In this document: piece after piece, positions 35,353 to 46,694 of the stretch | Position numbering within the stretch: position 1 is the stretch's first letter | Layout: every line of letters begins with the position of its first letter | From: Papaver somniferum | Lineage: Eukaryota; Streptophyta; Magnoliopsida; Ranunculales; Papaveraceae | Direction of reading: 5' to 3' | DNA length: 64,000 nucleotides | Assembly (NCBI RefSeq): GCF_003573695.1 | Contig: NC_039364.1 | Span: 231,610,784-231,674,783 of the forward strand | Notes under the pieces: model-generated | Seen by the model: the letters and a program-made list of their open reading frames with translations, nothing else | What the model was told of the DNA's origin: nothing | The model's database searches: none | Position numbers and translations under genes: made by a program

Positions 35353-37110
35353 CTAAACATTACCTACCAGATTATATACAAACAATTCACTATATACATA
35401 CAGTCTAAAGAGTTGAGGATCAGCCCAAAAGACAAAGTGTTGAAACATAGACAGTTTCAAAACACTAAAATTGGACTGAAATGGGAGCGAGAGTGAACAA
35501 CCGAATGAATCACCCCTAAACCTGAATTTTTCAACAGATTTATTTTTAAGCACAAAATCTAGTAATTTTGGGGTTTCGGGATTCACCAGGTCTAACTCAA
35601 AATGGACTTTTTGCGGGATAGGCAAAGAAATGTATTCCAATTGTGGCTCCTTAAAAGTATTGTATTTTGATGCAAAATAGTCCAAAAGGACTTGGGAGGC
35701 ACACAGTTCCAATCCTAGGTTGGGAATTTTCAGAAAAGTTGGTTTAAAAGTTTTGTTACAAACCAAATCTAGGTTGGGTGGAATAATCTCGATATGCGAT
35801 TTAGGTAAGAAAGTTGGTACTTCTAAGTTATTTTCATGGATAAGATCAATAGTACCAACACATACTTCCTCTAAATCAGAAATTGGTAAATCATGCTCAC
35901 ATTCATCGAACAAAACATCAAGACCTAAATCGGTATCATGATTGTCCGTAGTACTCAAATCAACATCGGAAGAAATAACATTTTGTGACTTAGGCAAGGA
36001 ATCAGACATATCAAATTTGTTTTCATGCATATTAACATTAGTGTCTACAGAAGATTCAATTATTCTTATGTCATGCTCATCTTCGAAGAACAATTGTACA
36101 AGTACCATATCAATATCAAAATCATATGATTTGCTGTGAGTATTAGAAGAAACAACATTCATGAAGGTCGAGGGCGAGAAGCCATATGTCATTGAACCAA
36201 AAGGTTCCACAATATTTTCATGTTCTTCTAACATAACATCATTATCATCATAATCTTCATAATCATCATCATGGTAACATGCATATTGGTCCTCATTAAC
36301 AGTGGTGGTGTCATTAGTCGATTCATGTTCCTCTAAATTAGGTTCATATTCAACATCATTTACATGGATGGGACTAGACACTTCATTAGGGACAACATAC
36401 ATTTCCTCATGAATTTCCTCCTTTTGTAGGTGAAGCAAAATCTGACCTAAATATGCCTGAATTCGTGATGTAGATCTAGCAAAGTTTTGCTCACTGAGTC
36501 TGAAAGCTTCTGTGGTGGGGTCTAAATTCATGGGAGTACAAAATTCTTCATGTTCAAATTGTGGTGAATGGTACATGCGTGCATGGTCATTAGGGTTTAT
36601 AAAAGATTGATCGCAACCCTCAAAGGATTGATTATGGTCCCAATGACTACCAGCCTCACAATTTGTGGGCATTTCATAATTTGGATTTTCATGGGATTCT
36701 CTAAATTGCCTATAATCATGCAAAATATAGAAATATTTATCAGGGTGGTCTAAACCACCACATAAGGTACATGCATAGATTTCAGGTCGTCTATGTGAAC
36801 TAGATGCTATAGATTTCTCATGTGTTTGCATTTCTAAAGCAGTGATCCGAGCCTCTAACTGATTCACAAGTGACGAATGTGTGAGTTGGATATTGTCTAG
36901 ATGTTCATTTTCACTCAATGGTGGATGATACATGTGTGAATAGTCATTAGGGTTTGCATATTGAGGTTCATGACCTACAGAAGGTCCATAATAATAATCC
37001 CTATAACTATTGACATCATGGTCTGTGGGAGGCTCATAAGGTGAATCTTGCCCGTAAGCTTCTCTAAGAGTTTTGTTTCCATCCCCAGAAGTAGACCAAA
37101 ATCCAGACAT
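35353..37110 (-). CDS. Gag-like ORF of the gypsy-type element (585 aa)
   Basis: First ATG at 37110-37108 (MSGFWSTSGDGNKTL); the frame is also open upstream but without ATG. Uninterrupted to 35353. About residues 110-125 contain CTLCGGLDHPDKYF, a partial CCHC knuckle (C-x2-C-x4-H with Tyr/Phe where the last Cys is expected). The middle is strongly acidic (runs of D/E near residues 265-300), and the C-terminal third is rich in hydrophobic and aromatic residues (for example LSMFQHFVFWADPQLF). It presumably gives the particle or an accessory protein, but no complete gag domain is recognised. An intact long frame agrees with the high LTR similarity. Confidence 0.6.
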   Translation of the reverse strand: MSGFWSTSGDGNKTLREAYGQDSPYEPPTDHDVNSYRDYYYGPSVGHEPQYANPNDYSHMYHPPLSENEHLDNIQLTHSSLVNQLEARITALEMQTHEKSIASSSHRRPEIYACTLCGGLDHPDKYFYILHDYRQFRESHENPNYEMPTNCEAGSHWDHNQSFEGCDQSFINPNDHARMYHSPQFEHEEFCTPMNLDPTTEAFRLSEQNFARSTSRIQAYLGQILLHLQKEEIHEEMYVVPNEVSSPIHVNDVEYEPNLEEHESTNDTTTVNEDQYACYHDDDYEDYDDNDVMLEEHENIVEPFGSMTYGFSPSTFMNVVSSNTHSKSYDFDIDMVLVQLFFEDEHDIRIIESSVDTNVNMHENKFDMSDSLPKSQNVISSDVDLSTTDNHDTDLGLDVLFDECEHDLPISDLEEVCVGTIDLIHENNLEVPTFLPKSHIEIIPPNLDLVCNKTFKPTFLKIPNLGLELCASQVLLDYFASKYNTFKEPQLEYISLPIPQKVHFELDLVNPETPKLLDFVLKNKSVEKFRFRGDSFGCSLSLPFQSNFSVLKLSMFQHFVFWADPQLFRLYVYSELFVYNLVGNV

Positions 37111-38500
37111 GTTATGTTTATCATACAATCACACAATTCAAAAAGAGAAATAAGGCTCACACTTTTTAGTTATGGGTTTCAAAATTTTGGTTTTAGACTT
37201 TAAAGGTAAAGCCTATTTGGGAATTTTTGGTTTAACTGGGTTTTAAAATTTGGTTTCAAAATGGGAGCAAAATTTTGGTTTAAATGGAAGCAATTTGTGG
37301 TTTTAAAGAGGGAGAAAACTTTTGGTTATTTGAATGAGAGAAAACTTTTGGTTTTAAAATTGGGAGCAAGCCCACATTGGTGGAGCAAGAATTTGGTTTT
37401 GAGTTGGGAGAAAATTTTGGTTTTGTTGTTAGAAGCAAGCCCACATTGGTGGGAGAATTGTGCAGCCCAAAAGGAAGTTTTGAACAGGCCCAACTATTGG
37501 GTTGGAAGTTGGTTTGGGCTCACAAATTTGAATCCCAACAGAAGTTTTTGAAATTGGAAACTTGATAGATTTTCAAAGATTTTAAGCCCACTGTTCTCAA
37601 AGTTCCAAAGTTGTTGTTTTGAGTACAAGGCCCAGTTAATGTTCAAAGTTATAAACCCACAGTCCAATTAAAATTACAAGCCCAAAAGTCCAAAAACACA
37701 AGCCCACTGTTGGGTTTAAAATAATATTACAAGCCCAGAAAAAATATAAACCTAACAGACAATAAAGAAGGCCCAGTTGGGCTTTGCTAATGGGTTCAGG
37801 CTTACTTGTTTTTGGAGGGAAGCACAGTTGGGCTTTTATCCCCTTTTCTTTTGTTGCACAAACCAGTTGGGATTTGGTTCACAGCAGCAACAACACCAGC
37901 AGCAGCACATCCAAGAGCAGCAGCAGCACCACCAGCTCCACAGCACCACAACAGCAGCAAAATTTGCAAGTTCAGTGAAATGAAATGAGATGCACAACAA
38001 GAAGGCAGAGATTATGTGAATGCAGGAGGCAGTAAGATTAATTGAAAGATGCAAGTCATGATGCAGAACAGTATGCAAAGATAAATGCAAGAACAATATG
38101 CAGTGAAGATGCAAAATGCAAATGCTACTAGAGCAGAGAAGATGCAGATGAATAGATGCAAGAAAATGATGCAGTGAAGACTGCAAGATGATATAATGCA
38201 AATAAGATGCAAGAAACAGCAATACAAGGGAATGTACAGCAAGAACAGGACAGTAAAGATCAAGATCAAGAGCAAACAATGAGCAAAGAGTATGAGATGC
38301 AGGTGCAGCTACAGATGAGAAACTAAAATGCAGTTACAGGAAAAACAGCAAATATGCTTACACTAAATGAACAGTAAGTTAGCTAAGATGTAAGTAAATA
38401 GAAACTAAAATGAACAGCAAGGAAAACAGAAAACAGCAAAGCAAGATACACAAAGCTTCAACCACACAGCAGCCAAGTCCCCGGCAGCGACACTTAGACC
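37111..38500 (-). other. Leader of the gypsy-type element
   Basis: About 1.4 kb between the 5' LTR and the ORF. CAG/CAA-rich near 37880-37965 and ATGCA-rich near 37990-38340 (simple-sequence-like). The block at 38472-38500 (minus strand GGTCTAAGTGTCGCTGCCGG) adjoins the LTR and is the PBS region; the exact tRNA was not assigned. Confidence 0.55.
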
Positions 38501-40419
38501 TGGTGACTTGGTGTAAGAAGCTACAACTTAGACCTGCAAGTATACAGGGTTGTTGTAAATAGGTGGAGTAAGAAAGGGTTTGTCCTCAGGGACTTGGTGT
38601 GTGTAGTTGAATCTATGGTTTTAACTACAACTGATTTCAGAACAAGAAGTAACACAAATAGGGGGTTTTGTTTGCCGATACGGCTAGATGTTGGTTATGT
38701 AACACAAAATAGAAAATAAGAATGCATATTAAAAGGCACTAGGGCAGTCGAATCCACCACATAATCTCAACTAATTCAGTTCAATTTCAATAATGTTCTT
38801 GTCCCTTTTTATGGACACCGGACAAGATGCAAGTCTGCCGTTTATCTAGGGTCTCAATGGATGGATTAATATCAACTAAGCCAACTAACTAATCCCTAGT
38901 ATTAGCTGTCTTCTCATAGTACAACTAATCACATATCAATTTGATAACTTAGATAATTAAACCTTTCCTAAGATTGATATTCTAATCGTAATTAGGGTAT
39001 CTTTCCAAAGCACTAACTGTCTTTTCAGGGCACAATTAGTCAAGGGATCAATAACAGACAATGAAGCATGAATTGCAACACATTCATCACAGAAGTATTC
39101 TAAATACAATGGATGCATGACATACACTGTGAAAGTAAAATGATGAAGAGCTCAGATTATATTTATCCTAAACAAGTAAAGCACAACAAGAAAAATATCA
39201 GAAACATGAATCAAACTTAGCAGTAAATTAATGGTTTCATCTCAACCCTAGCAAAAGTAATTAGAACATGATGAACACAATATACTACTACAGCTTGGTG
39301 CACCGGATAATCCGGGCATATCCAATCTCACACCCAAGACGTCAATTTATACATATAACAACTTTCCCCCCAAAACCCCTAAAACAGTGAAATTAGGGTT
39401 TACCAAAAATTGAAATTAAGTTTTACCTAATCACTGAAAACACTTGAGAGCTTTGACCCATGCTTCCTCCTCGTCTTCTCCTGCTTTTCCCATGTTGTGA
39501 TTACAACTCGATTCCGACCTAATTTATCAATTTCACCTCTAGGGTTCCTGACATGGGTGAGGCGTGAAATTGAGAGATTAGGAGGCCATAGAGTTGGTGA
39601 AAGTGGTAATAATGATGGGGGTAGTGATGGGTTAGTGATTTGAGAGCTCGAGGTGGCGTAAGGTGGTGGTGATGGCAGAGTTTTCTCTGCAGACGGTGAG
39701 GGAGAAGATGTAGTCGATAGAATTGGAGAAGGGTGCGTTTGTTTTGTAGGTGTTAGGTGTTGTAGTGTTGAGCGGTTGTAGCAAATTCGATGTCCAGCGA
39801 AGATGATACGTTGGATGATCACATCTGGATTGAATCGAACGGCTAAGATGAAACAAGCTTGCAGCGACCATTGGATGCGTGATACAACAATTCTGACGGC
39901 TTAGATTGGAGTTAGGTACTATGATGTTTGACAGGAGCTTCAAGATTTGATGCTCGGTGATGAGGCGAACGTTGGATGATGTGATGGATCCAATCTGACG
40001 GCTCTCATGAAAATGAGTTTGGGGCGACCGTTGGATGTGATATACATCAAAACTGACGGTCCAAGATGGATATTGGAAATGGATTTGGGTAAGGGTTTTG
40101 GGCCTTGGGTATGCCAAGCCCATATCTTCTTTAAGGACAATTCTTCCTCTTCAAGCCCACTTCTAGTTGATCCGGCTCTTGCAAACATTATTCTTCGCTG
40201 CCTTTCTGCGGGAGTCTTTGCCGTTTCTTTACTCTTTTCGCCCTGTGAGTTAACCAGGCTTTATTTAGTACCTAAAAATGCAAAATTAATTGAGAAAAGT
40301 ATTTATTCTTGAAAACAACGAAAACACAGAATATGGGATAAAATGGAGTGTTAGTGCACAAATGATGAGTTAAATGCCAATAAAAAGGTGCAAATATATA
40401 CAATATTTGGCACTCATCA
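38501..40419 (-). repeat. 5' LTR of the gypsy-type element
   Basis: 1919 bp, near-identical to 32098-34017 over most of its length. Confidence 0.9.
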
Positions 40420-41917
40420 GCCGCTCAGTTTAAAGACTTCTTTGGGATTGAGAAGCTCTATTAGTACCGTTGGTGGGAAACTAGATAATTGCGGTTTATC
40501 TTTTGTTTTCGATTGATTTGATTGACTAACGGTGGTTGAACTTTGATTGCACCTAGTTTGTTTATGCTTGAGAATCTTCTCTTCTGATATAAGATTCACT
40601 CAAACTAGATCGAAGTTTCGACGAGGATCTTTAGACTGTTTGTAGATCTAAAGACGTCTTGTGATAATCCATTGTTAACAGAATCCGTTATGTGCATGAT
40701 TGATTACAAGAGATTCAAGTTGATTGTGTGCAGGTGTTTATTGGAGATCTAAGAAGACTTTGAAGATTTCTGATTTGGATTCATAATCTTTGGTGTGCAC
40801 AATACTTGTTTCGATAAAAGAGGATCCAACTATAATCGATTTATCCTTGTGGTAGATTAGATTGATTACTTGTATAGATCGGCAATAATACAATTCAATG
40901 TGATTAAAAGTATTGATTTCAAAATGTTAACAATTACTTTGGTAGTTGATAATAAGATAGATCTAAGAACCTGACAAAGGAGTTTATTGAGATAAACAAA
41001 AGAGCCTTTTGTCGAACTCACATCACTTGGTTGAAAAGAGTTGATACCAAACATATTTGTTGTTCCTTTACTATTTGGAATACGAACCAAAGGAATTGTT
41101 CCAAGTACGTGACTTATTATAGGTCGGAGGCGTGTGAATACAAACGGAACTAGGTGAACTATAGGTTTAGTTGCTTGGTCTCAACTATATGAAGTTGGTT
41201 GGATTTTGTATAGCGGCTTAATCCTGAGAGTATTCAATTTTGGACAAGGTCCCGGGGTTTTTCTGCATTTGCGGTTTCCTCGTTAACAAAATCTTGTTGT
41301 GTCATTTACTTTTATTTTCCGCAATTATAATTGTTGTTATTATAATTTAAAGTAAACTACACAAACGTTAATTCCTATTTACTTGATAAGTAATCCTATT
41401 GTGTTTGGTTAAGTCCGAACCTTTTATCAAGTAAACATACTTCGTTGTTGCATTGTCTCGATCTTGTATCCATAGTCAATCACACAAGTTATCTTGTTGT
41501 CGTATTGTCTCGATCTCGTACCCATAGACGATCACACGAAGTGTGATCCGATTTGTTGTATTGTCTCGACTTAGTCCATAGACAATCACTTTCGGAAAAA
41601 GGACTTATAGATGGAAAAGTTTTAAATTGAGGTATATTTGGGTATCCTCGTCTTTTCATGTTTCAAGAGGACACTATGAGATACTAGATCTGCTTAATAT
41701 GGATATATATGTTTTCTTTTGATGATTATAATTGAGTTGTGTGTTTTCTTAACTGGTGTAGGACATCGTTTTTCGAGGTGTACAAGAGATGGGGACCAGG
41801 AGCTAATGCAGTGAGAGGAGTATCTTGGGCAAGAGAACTGGACTATGAAAAACCCATCCCTTCATTTCCAAGAGCTTCGTCAATGGAAGGCCCTGGATAG
41901 CTCCCTCTGATGCTTGA

Positions 41918-43914
41918 ACCTCTCTTTCGTATATATTTGTTTCTTCGGTGTTATTAGAAATTCACAAAATTGTACCTAGAGAAATTCTCATATAGACAGT
42001 TGGCTCATACATCTCCACATTCATATATTTGTGCATTTTGTTGTGCCTACCATAATTGATTTTTTCGGTCTAATGCAATGTACTTATAAAATTTTCGGTT
42101 CATTTAAAATTTAGAAACACGATGGACTTAATCCTTTTATATCATATCTCATTTATATTTTCAATTATTGTTATAAATATACATGTTGCGTGTGAAATTA
42201 CAATGAGGAAGGATCCCCTCACATATTATCACACTATCTTACACTTTTAGACATTTTTTTGGTGAATAAAAATCAAACGATAACGGATTTGAAGCTAATA
42301 TTTTAGCGATATGTTCCTCTTGCAAAGCTCGCTCTATGTTACTAATAAAAATGAGCGTATTTCGAATTACTAAACCTCACCATCTACTGATCTTACTTTC
42401 AATGGTTAAAAATCTATTGATTTTTAACGGCTCATCTTCAAAGTAGTAGATGGTGGTGTTATACGTCTCAGAATGAACTCAGTTTTGGTAGGTATGTAAA
42501 GTTTCACAAGAAGACCATATTTCCAAAATATTAGCTTCGAATCGGATACCATTAAAAAAAAATTCACTAAAAAGAGGTCTAAAATGTGAGATAGTATAAG
42601 ATAGAACATGTGAAGGGATCCTTCTCAATTACAATTGTGTGAACAAAGATAAGACCGACAAGTTTTACATGTTTATCTGGGTTTATAAATATACATTTGG
42701 CCGTTTTGTATGGATCATGCTTAGTTATGTACGGGATGGAGCTAATCTGCATATAAAACTACAGTAAAGTGTTAATAAGTCAATGAGTCGTGTAATCATC
42801 TTAAATACAAGTTTGCATATTGGGATGATGGAGGAGATTGAAAATTAGCCAAATGAACAGGAATTCAAAAGATGGGAGAAGGTGCACACCAATTTTTGTT
42901 TTCCTGTGTTGGCTGATCTGTTCTAATTGTCTATGTTTAAGTTTCAGCAGCGATCTTTCGATTGCCGGAATATGCCTATAAGTAGGCTTAAGTTGTCATC
43001 ACTTTGAGGGAGGAAATATACACTTTTTATATGGATTTAGGTTGGAACCATTTTATGCTTCTATTTGTTAACAGAAGAATGGCTTGTGTGACCCATTTTA
43101 TGGTATCCAAATGCATTTATTTGTTAATTCTAATATATTAGTATTATCACTACCGATATATGCTTTAAGAATCAATAAAAAAGTGTCAGATGTTTTGTCT
43201 TGGGAAAAATTATATCTAGTGTTGTTTCACGTAAACACACTAAATACTTGGACAAGTGTATTTCACATGGTCATGATTTGGGTGTCCTAGCTTTTACTAT
43301 TTTAGGGGAACTGGGCGAAGATACTGTGTTTTTTTTAAGCGTCTGAAAAATTGTTTAGTTAGCAATGATGCTGGCAGTGGTTTTGGTAATTTTATTTTTC
43401 ATACATTAGGAGTTTCTATTCAAAGAGGTGTTGGAGCCCAACTTGTTGCTAGGTTACCAACCAAAAGCTTTGTTTAATCTTAATTACAATTAAAAAAAAA
43501 ATCAGAAAAGCCAATAGATAAAAAAAAATAAAAGAAAAAAAATCATTAATAGCTTGGTTGGATACTATTTCAGAAGTTTTTTTTTTATATCTAAAAGTAT
43601 AAAAATCAAAAGTTAATTTGGATACATAAAATCAGTATTGTTTATAAAAGCAAAAAAAAGTTAACTTTTTGTGAAACAAAAACATTTTGATTTTGATTTT
43701 TGTTTCTGGTATTCAGATATTATCGGATATCGTATATCCGGTAATCCTTAACGGTGACGGATATAGTAGAGGTCAGATTCATTTTCGTAAGTACGTACCA
43801 TTGACAGGTCTAGGTCAAATGAAATTGAAAAATCCAATCTCCACACTGGCAGACACCTAATAATGGTCATCACTAATATTTGAGAGATATGGAGTAGCAT
43901 GGAAAATAATATAT
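41918..43914. repeat. 3' flank of pectinesterase copy B
   Basis: Homologous in blocks to 14668-15400 and 17500-17720. Apart from the MITE at 42205-42626 and two A/T-rich stretches (43480-43620), no gene was found. Confidence 0.65.
42196..42635. mobile_element. Mutator-type MITE, 422 bp, 9-bp TSD
   Basis: Element 42205-42626 with TIRs of about 50 bp (GAGGAAGGATCCCCTCACAT on the left, its diverged complement ending GGGATCCTTCTC on the right; both reach a TTTTAGAC block). The flanks 42196-42204 and 42627-42635 are both AATTACAAT. The homologous site near 14908 in copy A has a single AATTACAAT, the empty site. Non-coding. Confidence 0.9.
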
Positions 43915-45161
43915 TGTTAGACTTTGTGTTGCTTTAGCAACAAATCAGGCTTAAGCCTAGTTTGGTATTGCTGTGAATTTTACAAAAGTGCTTTTCTGTT
44001 GTGTTGTGTTGTGCATTGCTGTGCTGTGCTTTAAAAATAAAATAGTCTATTAATAATAAAAAAAATTATTTTGAATATTATTTAAATAAAGATAAAAAAT
44101 AATAATAATTCTTATTCATAATCATATTTGAATCATTTAATTTTATTTCAATTTTTAATTTTTACCTTTAAATACTATTATTATTATTATTTTTTTAAAT
44201 ACTATTATTATTATTATTATTGTTGTAATTATTATTTTATAACAAAAATTAATAAAATTTGATTAGTGAAATAATTGTACATAAGTAAATATTTGAGGGT
44301 AAATTTTGTCTTTTTAATATAATAACAAGGTTAAAATAGAGAATCAATTAATTAAAATTGAGTGGGTCCATAACTTCTGCTTTTACTGCTTTTAAAAGCA
44401 ACTCTTGGGTAGATTTTAAAAGTTGGCCTAAAACAGAAGTGCTTTTGGAGAAAAGCACTTTAAAAAAAGTTTACCAAACGCTATTTTTCTAAAAAGTTTG
44501 TAACAAGTTGGTTACAAAGTGCTTTTATAGGAAAAAAAAAAAAAGCAATCCCAAACGGGGCTTTAGTTAAGTTAATCTATGCTTAATTCTAATCTAAACT
44601 GGATTAAGTATATGCTAGATTAAGAATTGATTAGAGTTAAATATAGGAATTAGATTAGTTTAATGTTAGCTGAGGTGTCATGTTGACTAAGCATGACTCA
44701 CCTAGTGAGGTGTCATCCAACTAATGATGGACAAGTTGGATGACACACAACTACTTAAGGAATGACTAAGCCCTCTTCTATCCTCTTTCATATATAACCA
44801 GAATTTCTGATTTACCATTGATTAAGATAGAGGAAATAGAAGTAGAAGCTAAGTCATTTACCTATTCTAATTCTGCGATGCTTTTATTTCCTGTTACTGA
44901 ATTGTTAAAGGTATTTGTATCATGTTCTTAGCTGTCTATAATTGATTGTTCTTACTAATACAATCATATGAATGTTGTAGCTAAGTCAGAACTATCATGG
45001 TGATCCATTCTAGTTTAGTATGTGCTAATAGCTCTGCATAAGGTGATTTCTAGTTTGTTGAGCATGTTAATACTAGGGTTAAGAATATTCTCAGCATAAG
45101 GGTAATTATATGATCATGTTTAAGTCTAATGAATGATGATTATGAAGCTGAAATTCCAACA
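43915..45161 (+). repeat. 5' LTR of the 14-kb copia, split by a MITE
   Basis: TGTTAGACTTTGTG...AAATTCCAACA. Without the 609-bp MITE it is about 635 bp and aligns with 57371-57969. One further block (about 44660-44700, GAGGTGTCATGTTGACTAAG) is absent from the 3' copy. Confidence 0.88.
43951..44565. mobile_element. PIF/Harbinger-type MITE in the 5' LTR, 609 bp
   Basis: Element 43954-44562, TSD TTA (43951-43953 and 44563-44565). The TIRs are AGCCTAGTTTGGTATTGCT and its diverged complement AGCAATCCCAAACGGGGCT. The 3' LTR (57400-57425) keeps the empty site GGCTTAGCTAAG, which confirms boundaries and the 3-bp TSD. Internal ATT-rich microsatellite near 44170-44230. Confidence 0.88.
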
Positions 45162-45401
45162 TTCTACTTTTATTTTTCCTAGTTATTTCATTATCTTCAA
45201 CTAGGGTGTATACTGAATGGTGTTTTTGGTTTAGTATTAAGCAATCAGATAGAGAAATGGAATGAATTAATCTATCTACATCAACCCACACCTAGATGTG
45301 TAATATTTTCACTGTGTAAGACATTGAATAGCTTAATACATGAGTTGTAAAGGTGACCAAGCAATAAAATAATGACTGCAAATAGGTTACCAGTAGTTCA
45401 G

Positions 45402-45605
45402 GTTGCATCTGAAGCTGAGGTAGAGTGTGTTGCACTTTGAAAAGGTGTTCTGAAACATGGCATATGGAAGATATTGACAGAACTATTCCATGTTGTTCGT
45501 GATTACAGTCCTACTATACAAGGTGTTATTGCCTTAAAGTTTATCTATCAGCATGGTTCTATAGAAAGTATATTCGACAACACTGAGAACTGGATGAGCT
45601 TATAA
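45402..45605 (+). pseudogene. Copia RNase H relic
   Basis: Reads VASEAEVECVAL-stop-KG then HGIWKILTELFHVVRDYSPT and QGVIAL. The order S-x-EAE-x-x-x-(V)AL, then L-x-EL, then (N)QG-x-IAL is that of the copia RNase H core. The catalytic DNQ is degenerate. One internal stop is at 45438-45440. It shows that most of pol upstream was lost. A following frame (45672-45887) was not recognised. Confidence 0.5.
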
Positions 45606-46694
45606 CAAACAGACTTTACTGTAGACTTCTACGTAGGGGTAGTGTTGAGCTTGTTGAGACTATTCTAGAATGTGCAAGCGGATGTAGATGTCCTTGACAC
45701 AGATGGAAGCCTTCTAATTGTGTATATTTTAGCATCCGGATCTCCAGTATGTGACCATACTCTCATAAGAAGAGCCGCTAAATTCAGTTCTAGTTTGTGG
45801 GAAGTTTTCAGTCCAACAGTTGCACATGTTTGTGCTTACCGTGGCCAACCAGACTGCATACAAGAGTTTCCACAAGCAAGGGCTTAACCAAAATCAATAG
45901 ATGGGTGTGTACTGTCCCTTAAGTTCAAGGTTGTTGAAGCTCCCCAAGTTCATCAAGTTCCTGAAATTTTCTGCTCAACCCAAAGCTCTTTATTATCAAG
46001 TTGCTACTAGTTCTGTTAGAAAGTTATTGTTACATGGGGGTCTGGTTCTGAGGTAAATAGTCCTTCATGTCTTGTTAGTTCAGACACTGTTTTCTTACTC
46101 AACAGAACGAGTGAAGCTAGTGGCATGTCTGATCTGGTCAACTAAGTGGGTATTATGTTGGAGCTGTTTGGACTAGAGTTAACTTAGTAGATTGGAATTA
46201 CTTAAGAGTATGAGTTCCAATGATTTTGACTCTTGGTCTTACTGGATTATAATTCTCTTGATGATAATGTTGAAGGAACCATGACTTTGGTTTGTGGAAT
46301 TCAAACAGACGTGAGTAAAGAAAATTAGATTACAGACTTACTAGGAAGAAGAACAATACAGAACCTTCAAAACAGATCAAAGAGAGCAATGAAGTTGTTG
46401 GATTTGTTCTGTTCCGGGATGTTGTCTCGTAAGTGGTGCATTCTACTAAAGATCAAGTCATTGGATTGGCAGAGGAAGAACTGGTCTGAGTTTACCAACC
46501 TCCATTCTTGTATAAGTTCCGGTGGTACCTCTGCCGAGTATAATTCTCAGATCATTGAAACACAATAGCTCTGAATGTTCCTTGGTTTGAGAGTCTCCTG
46601 ATTGTTAGTCATACCGATGGCTGATTCCTAAATGTATTTGACGTGAGTAATGCCCTGGTTGAGTGGGAGAAAAAGTTTTTTCTCTGCTCAAGAG
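45606..46694 (+). other. Decayed internal region of the 14-kb copia
   Basis: No gene can be supported. A 71-residue frame at 45672-45887 (LDTDGSLLIVYILASGSP...) has no recognisable family. Confidence 0.5.

Larger units (their letters stand above)
32098..40419 (-). mobile_element. Gag-only Ty3/gypsy-type (LARD-like) retrotransposon
   Basis: 8.3 kb, flanked by identical GCCGC (32093-32097 and 40420-40424). Read on the minus strand: 5' LTR (40419-38501), leader with a GCTGCCGGGGACTTGG block as found at plant gypsy leaders, one long ORF (37110-35353), about 1.3 kb of non-coding sequence and 3' LTR (34017-32098). No protease, RT, RNase H or integrase was found. The LTRs (about 1.92 kb) are very similar across their length, so this is among the youngest insertions here. 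The TGATGAGTGCCAAA LTR start is typical of Athila/Tat-type plant gypsy elements (inference). Confidence 0.88.
19245..41658 (+). mobile_element. Sirevirus-like Ty1/copia composite with three LTR copies
   Basis: Order: LTR1 (truncated), LTR2, internal region, LTR3. The outer flanks GGTTT (19240-19244) and TGTTT (41659-41663) differ at one base, consistent with one original insertion into the pectinesterase intron. The internal region (26683-30476) has a tRNA-Met PBS, a broken gag and a second small ORF, but no protease, integrase, RT or RNase H. The AAAAAGGGGGAGATTG tract before the 3' LTR and very long LTRs (about 2.8 kb without insertions) fit Sireviruses. It is non-autonomous. It is itself the target of a solo LTR (23320-25323) and a gypsy element (32098-40419). 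Confidence 0.88.
30477..41658 (+). repeat. LTR3 (3' LTR of the composite), split by a gypsy element
   Basis: TGTTAG at 30477 to TTTTCA at 41658, homologous to LTR1 and LTR2. Split at 32097/40420 by a gypsy element with a GCCGC duplication. Near 41453-41550 it has an extra copy of about 50 bp (TTGTCTCGATCT(T/C)GTA... repeated) that LTR2 lacks. Confidence 0.88.
18967..41917 (+). pseudogene. Pectinesterase copy B, two exons around a 22.5-kb intron
   Basis: Exon 18967-19204 reads [18 protein letters not shown], then [20 protein letters not shown] and [16 protein letters not shown]: the C-terminal half of a plant cell-wall pectin methylesterase, which demethylates homogalacturonan. The active-site arginine motif GR-A-M-G is kept. 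The donor is AA|GTACGT (19205) and the acceptor TGTAG|G (41760-41761); joining them restores the codon for K in [20 protein letters not shown]. In exon 2 (41762-41917) a single missing base near 41851 shifts the frame, so translation would stop at TAG 41898-41900 instead of the family-typical WIAPSDA tail and TGA at 41915-41917. Upstream exons (substrate-binding and catalytic Asp regions) were not found. The intron is filled by a Sirevirus-like composite. Family certain; non-functional. Confidence 0.88.

Noticed and set aside
37777..38279. Gln/Ser-rich and Cys/Leu-rich frames in the gypsy leader
   Set aside because: Generated by CAG- and ATGCA-rich simple sequence, read in several phases and both strands.
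43530..43720. MITE near the left side of the 14-kb copia
   Set aside because: TTGGATAC-like motifs recur, but no matching TIR pair or target duplication could be found.
45672..45887. 71-residue frame as a captured host gene
   Set aside because: No domain or motif recognised, non-conserved start and embedded in decayed element sequence; support is too weak.
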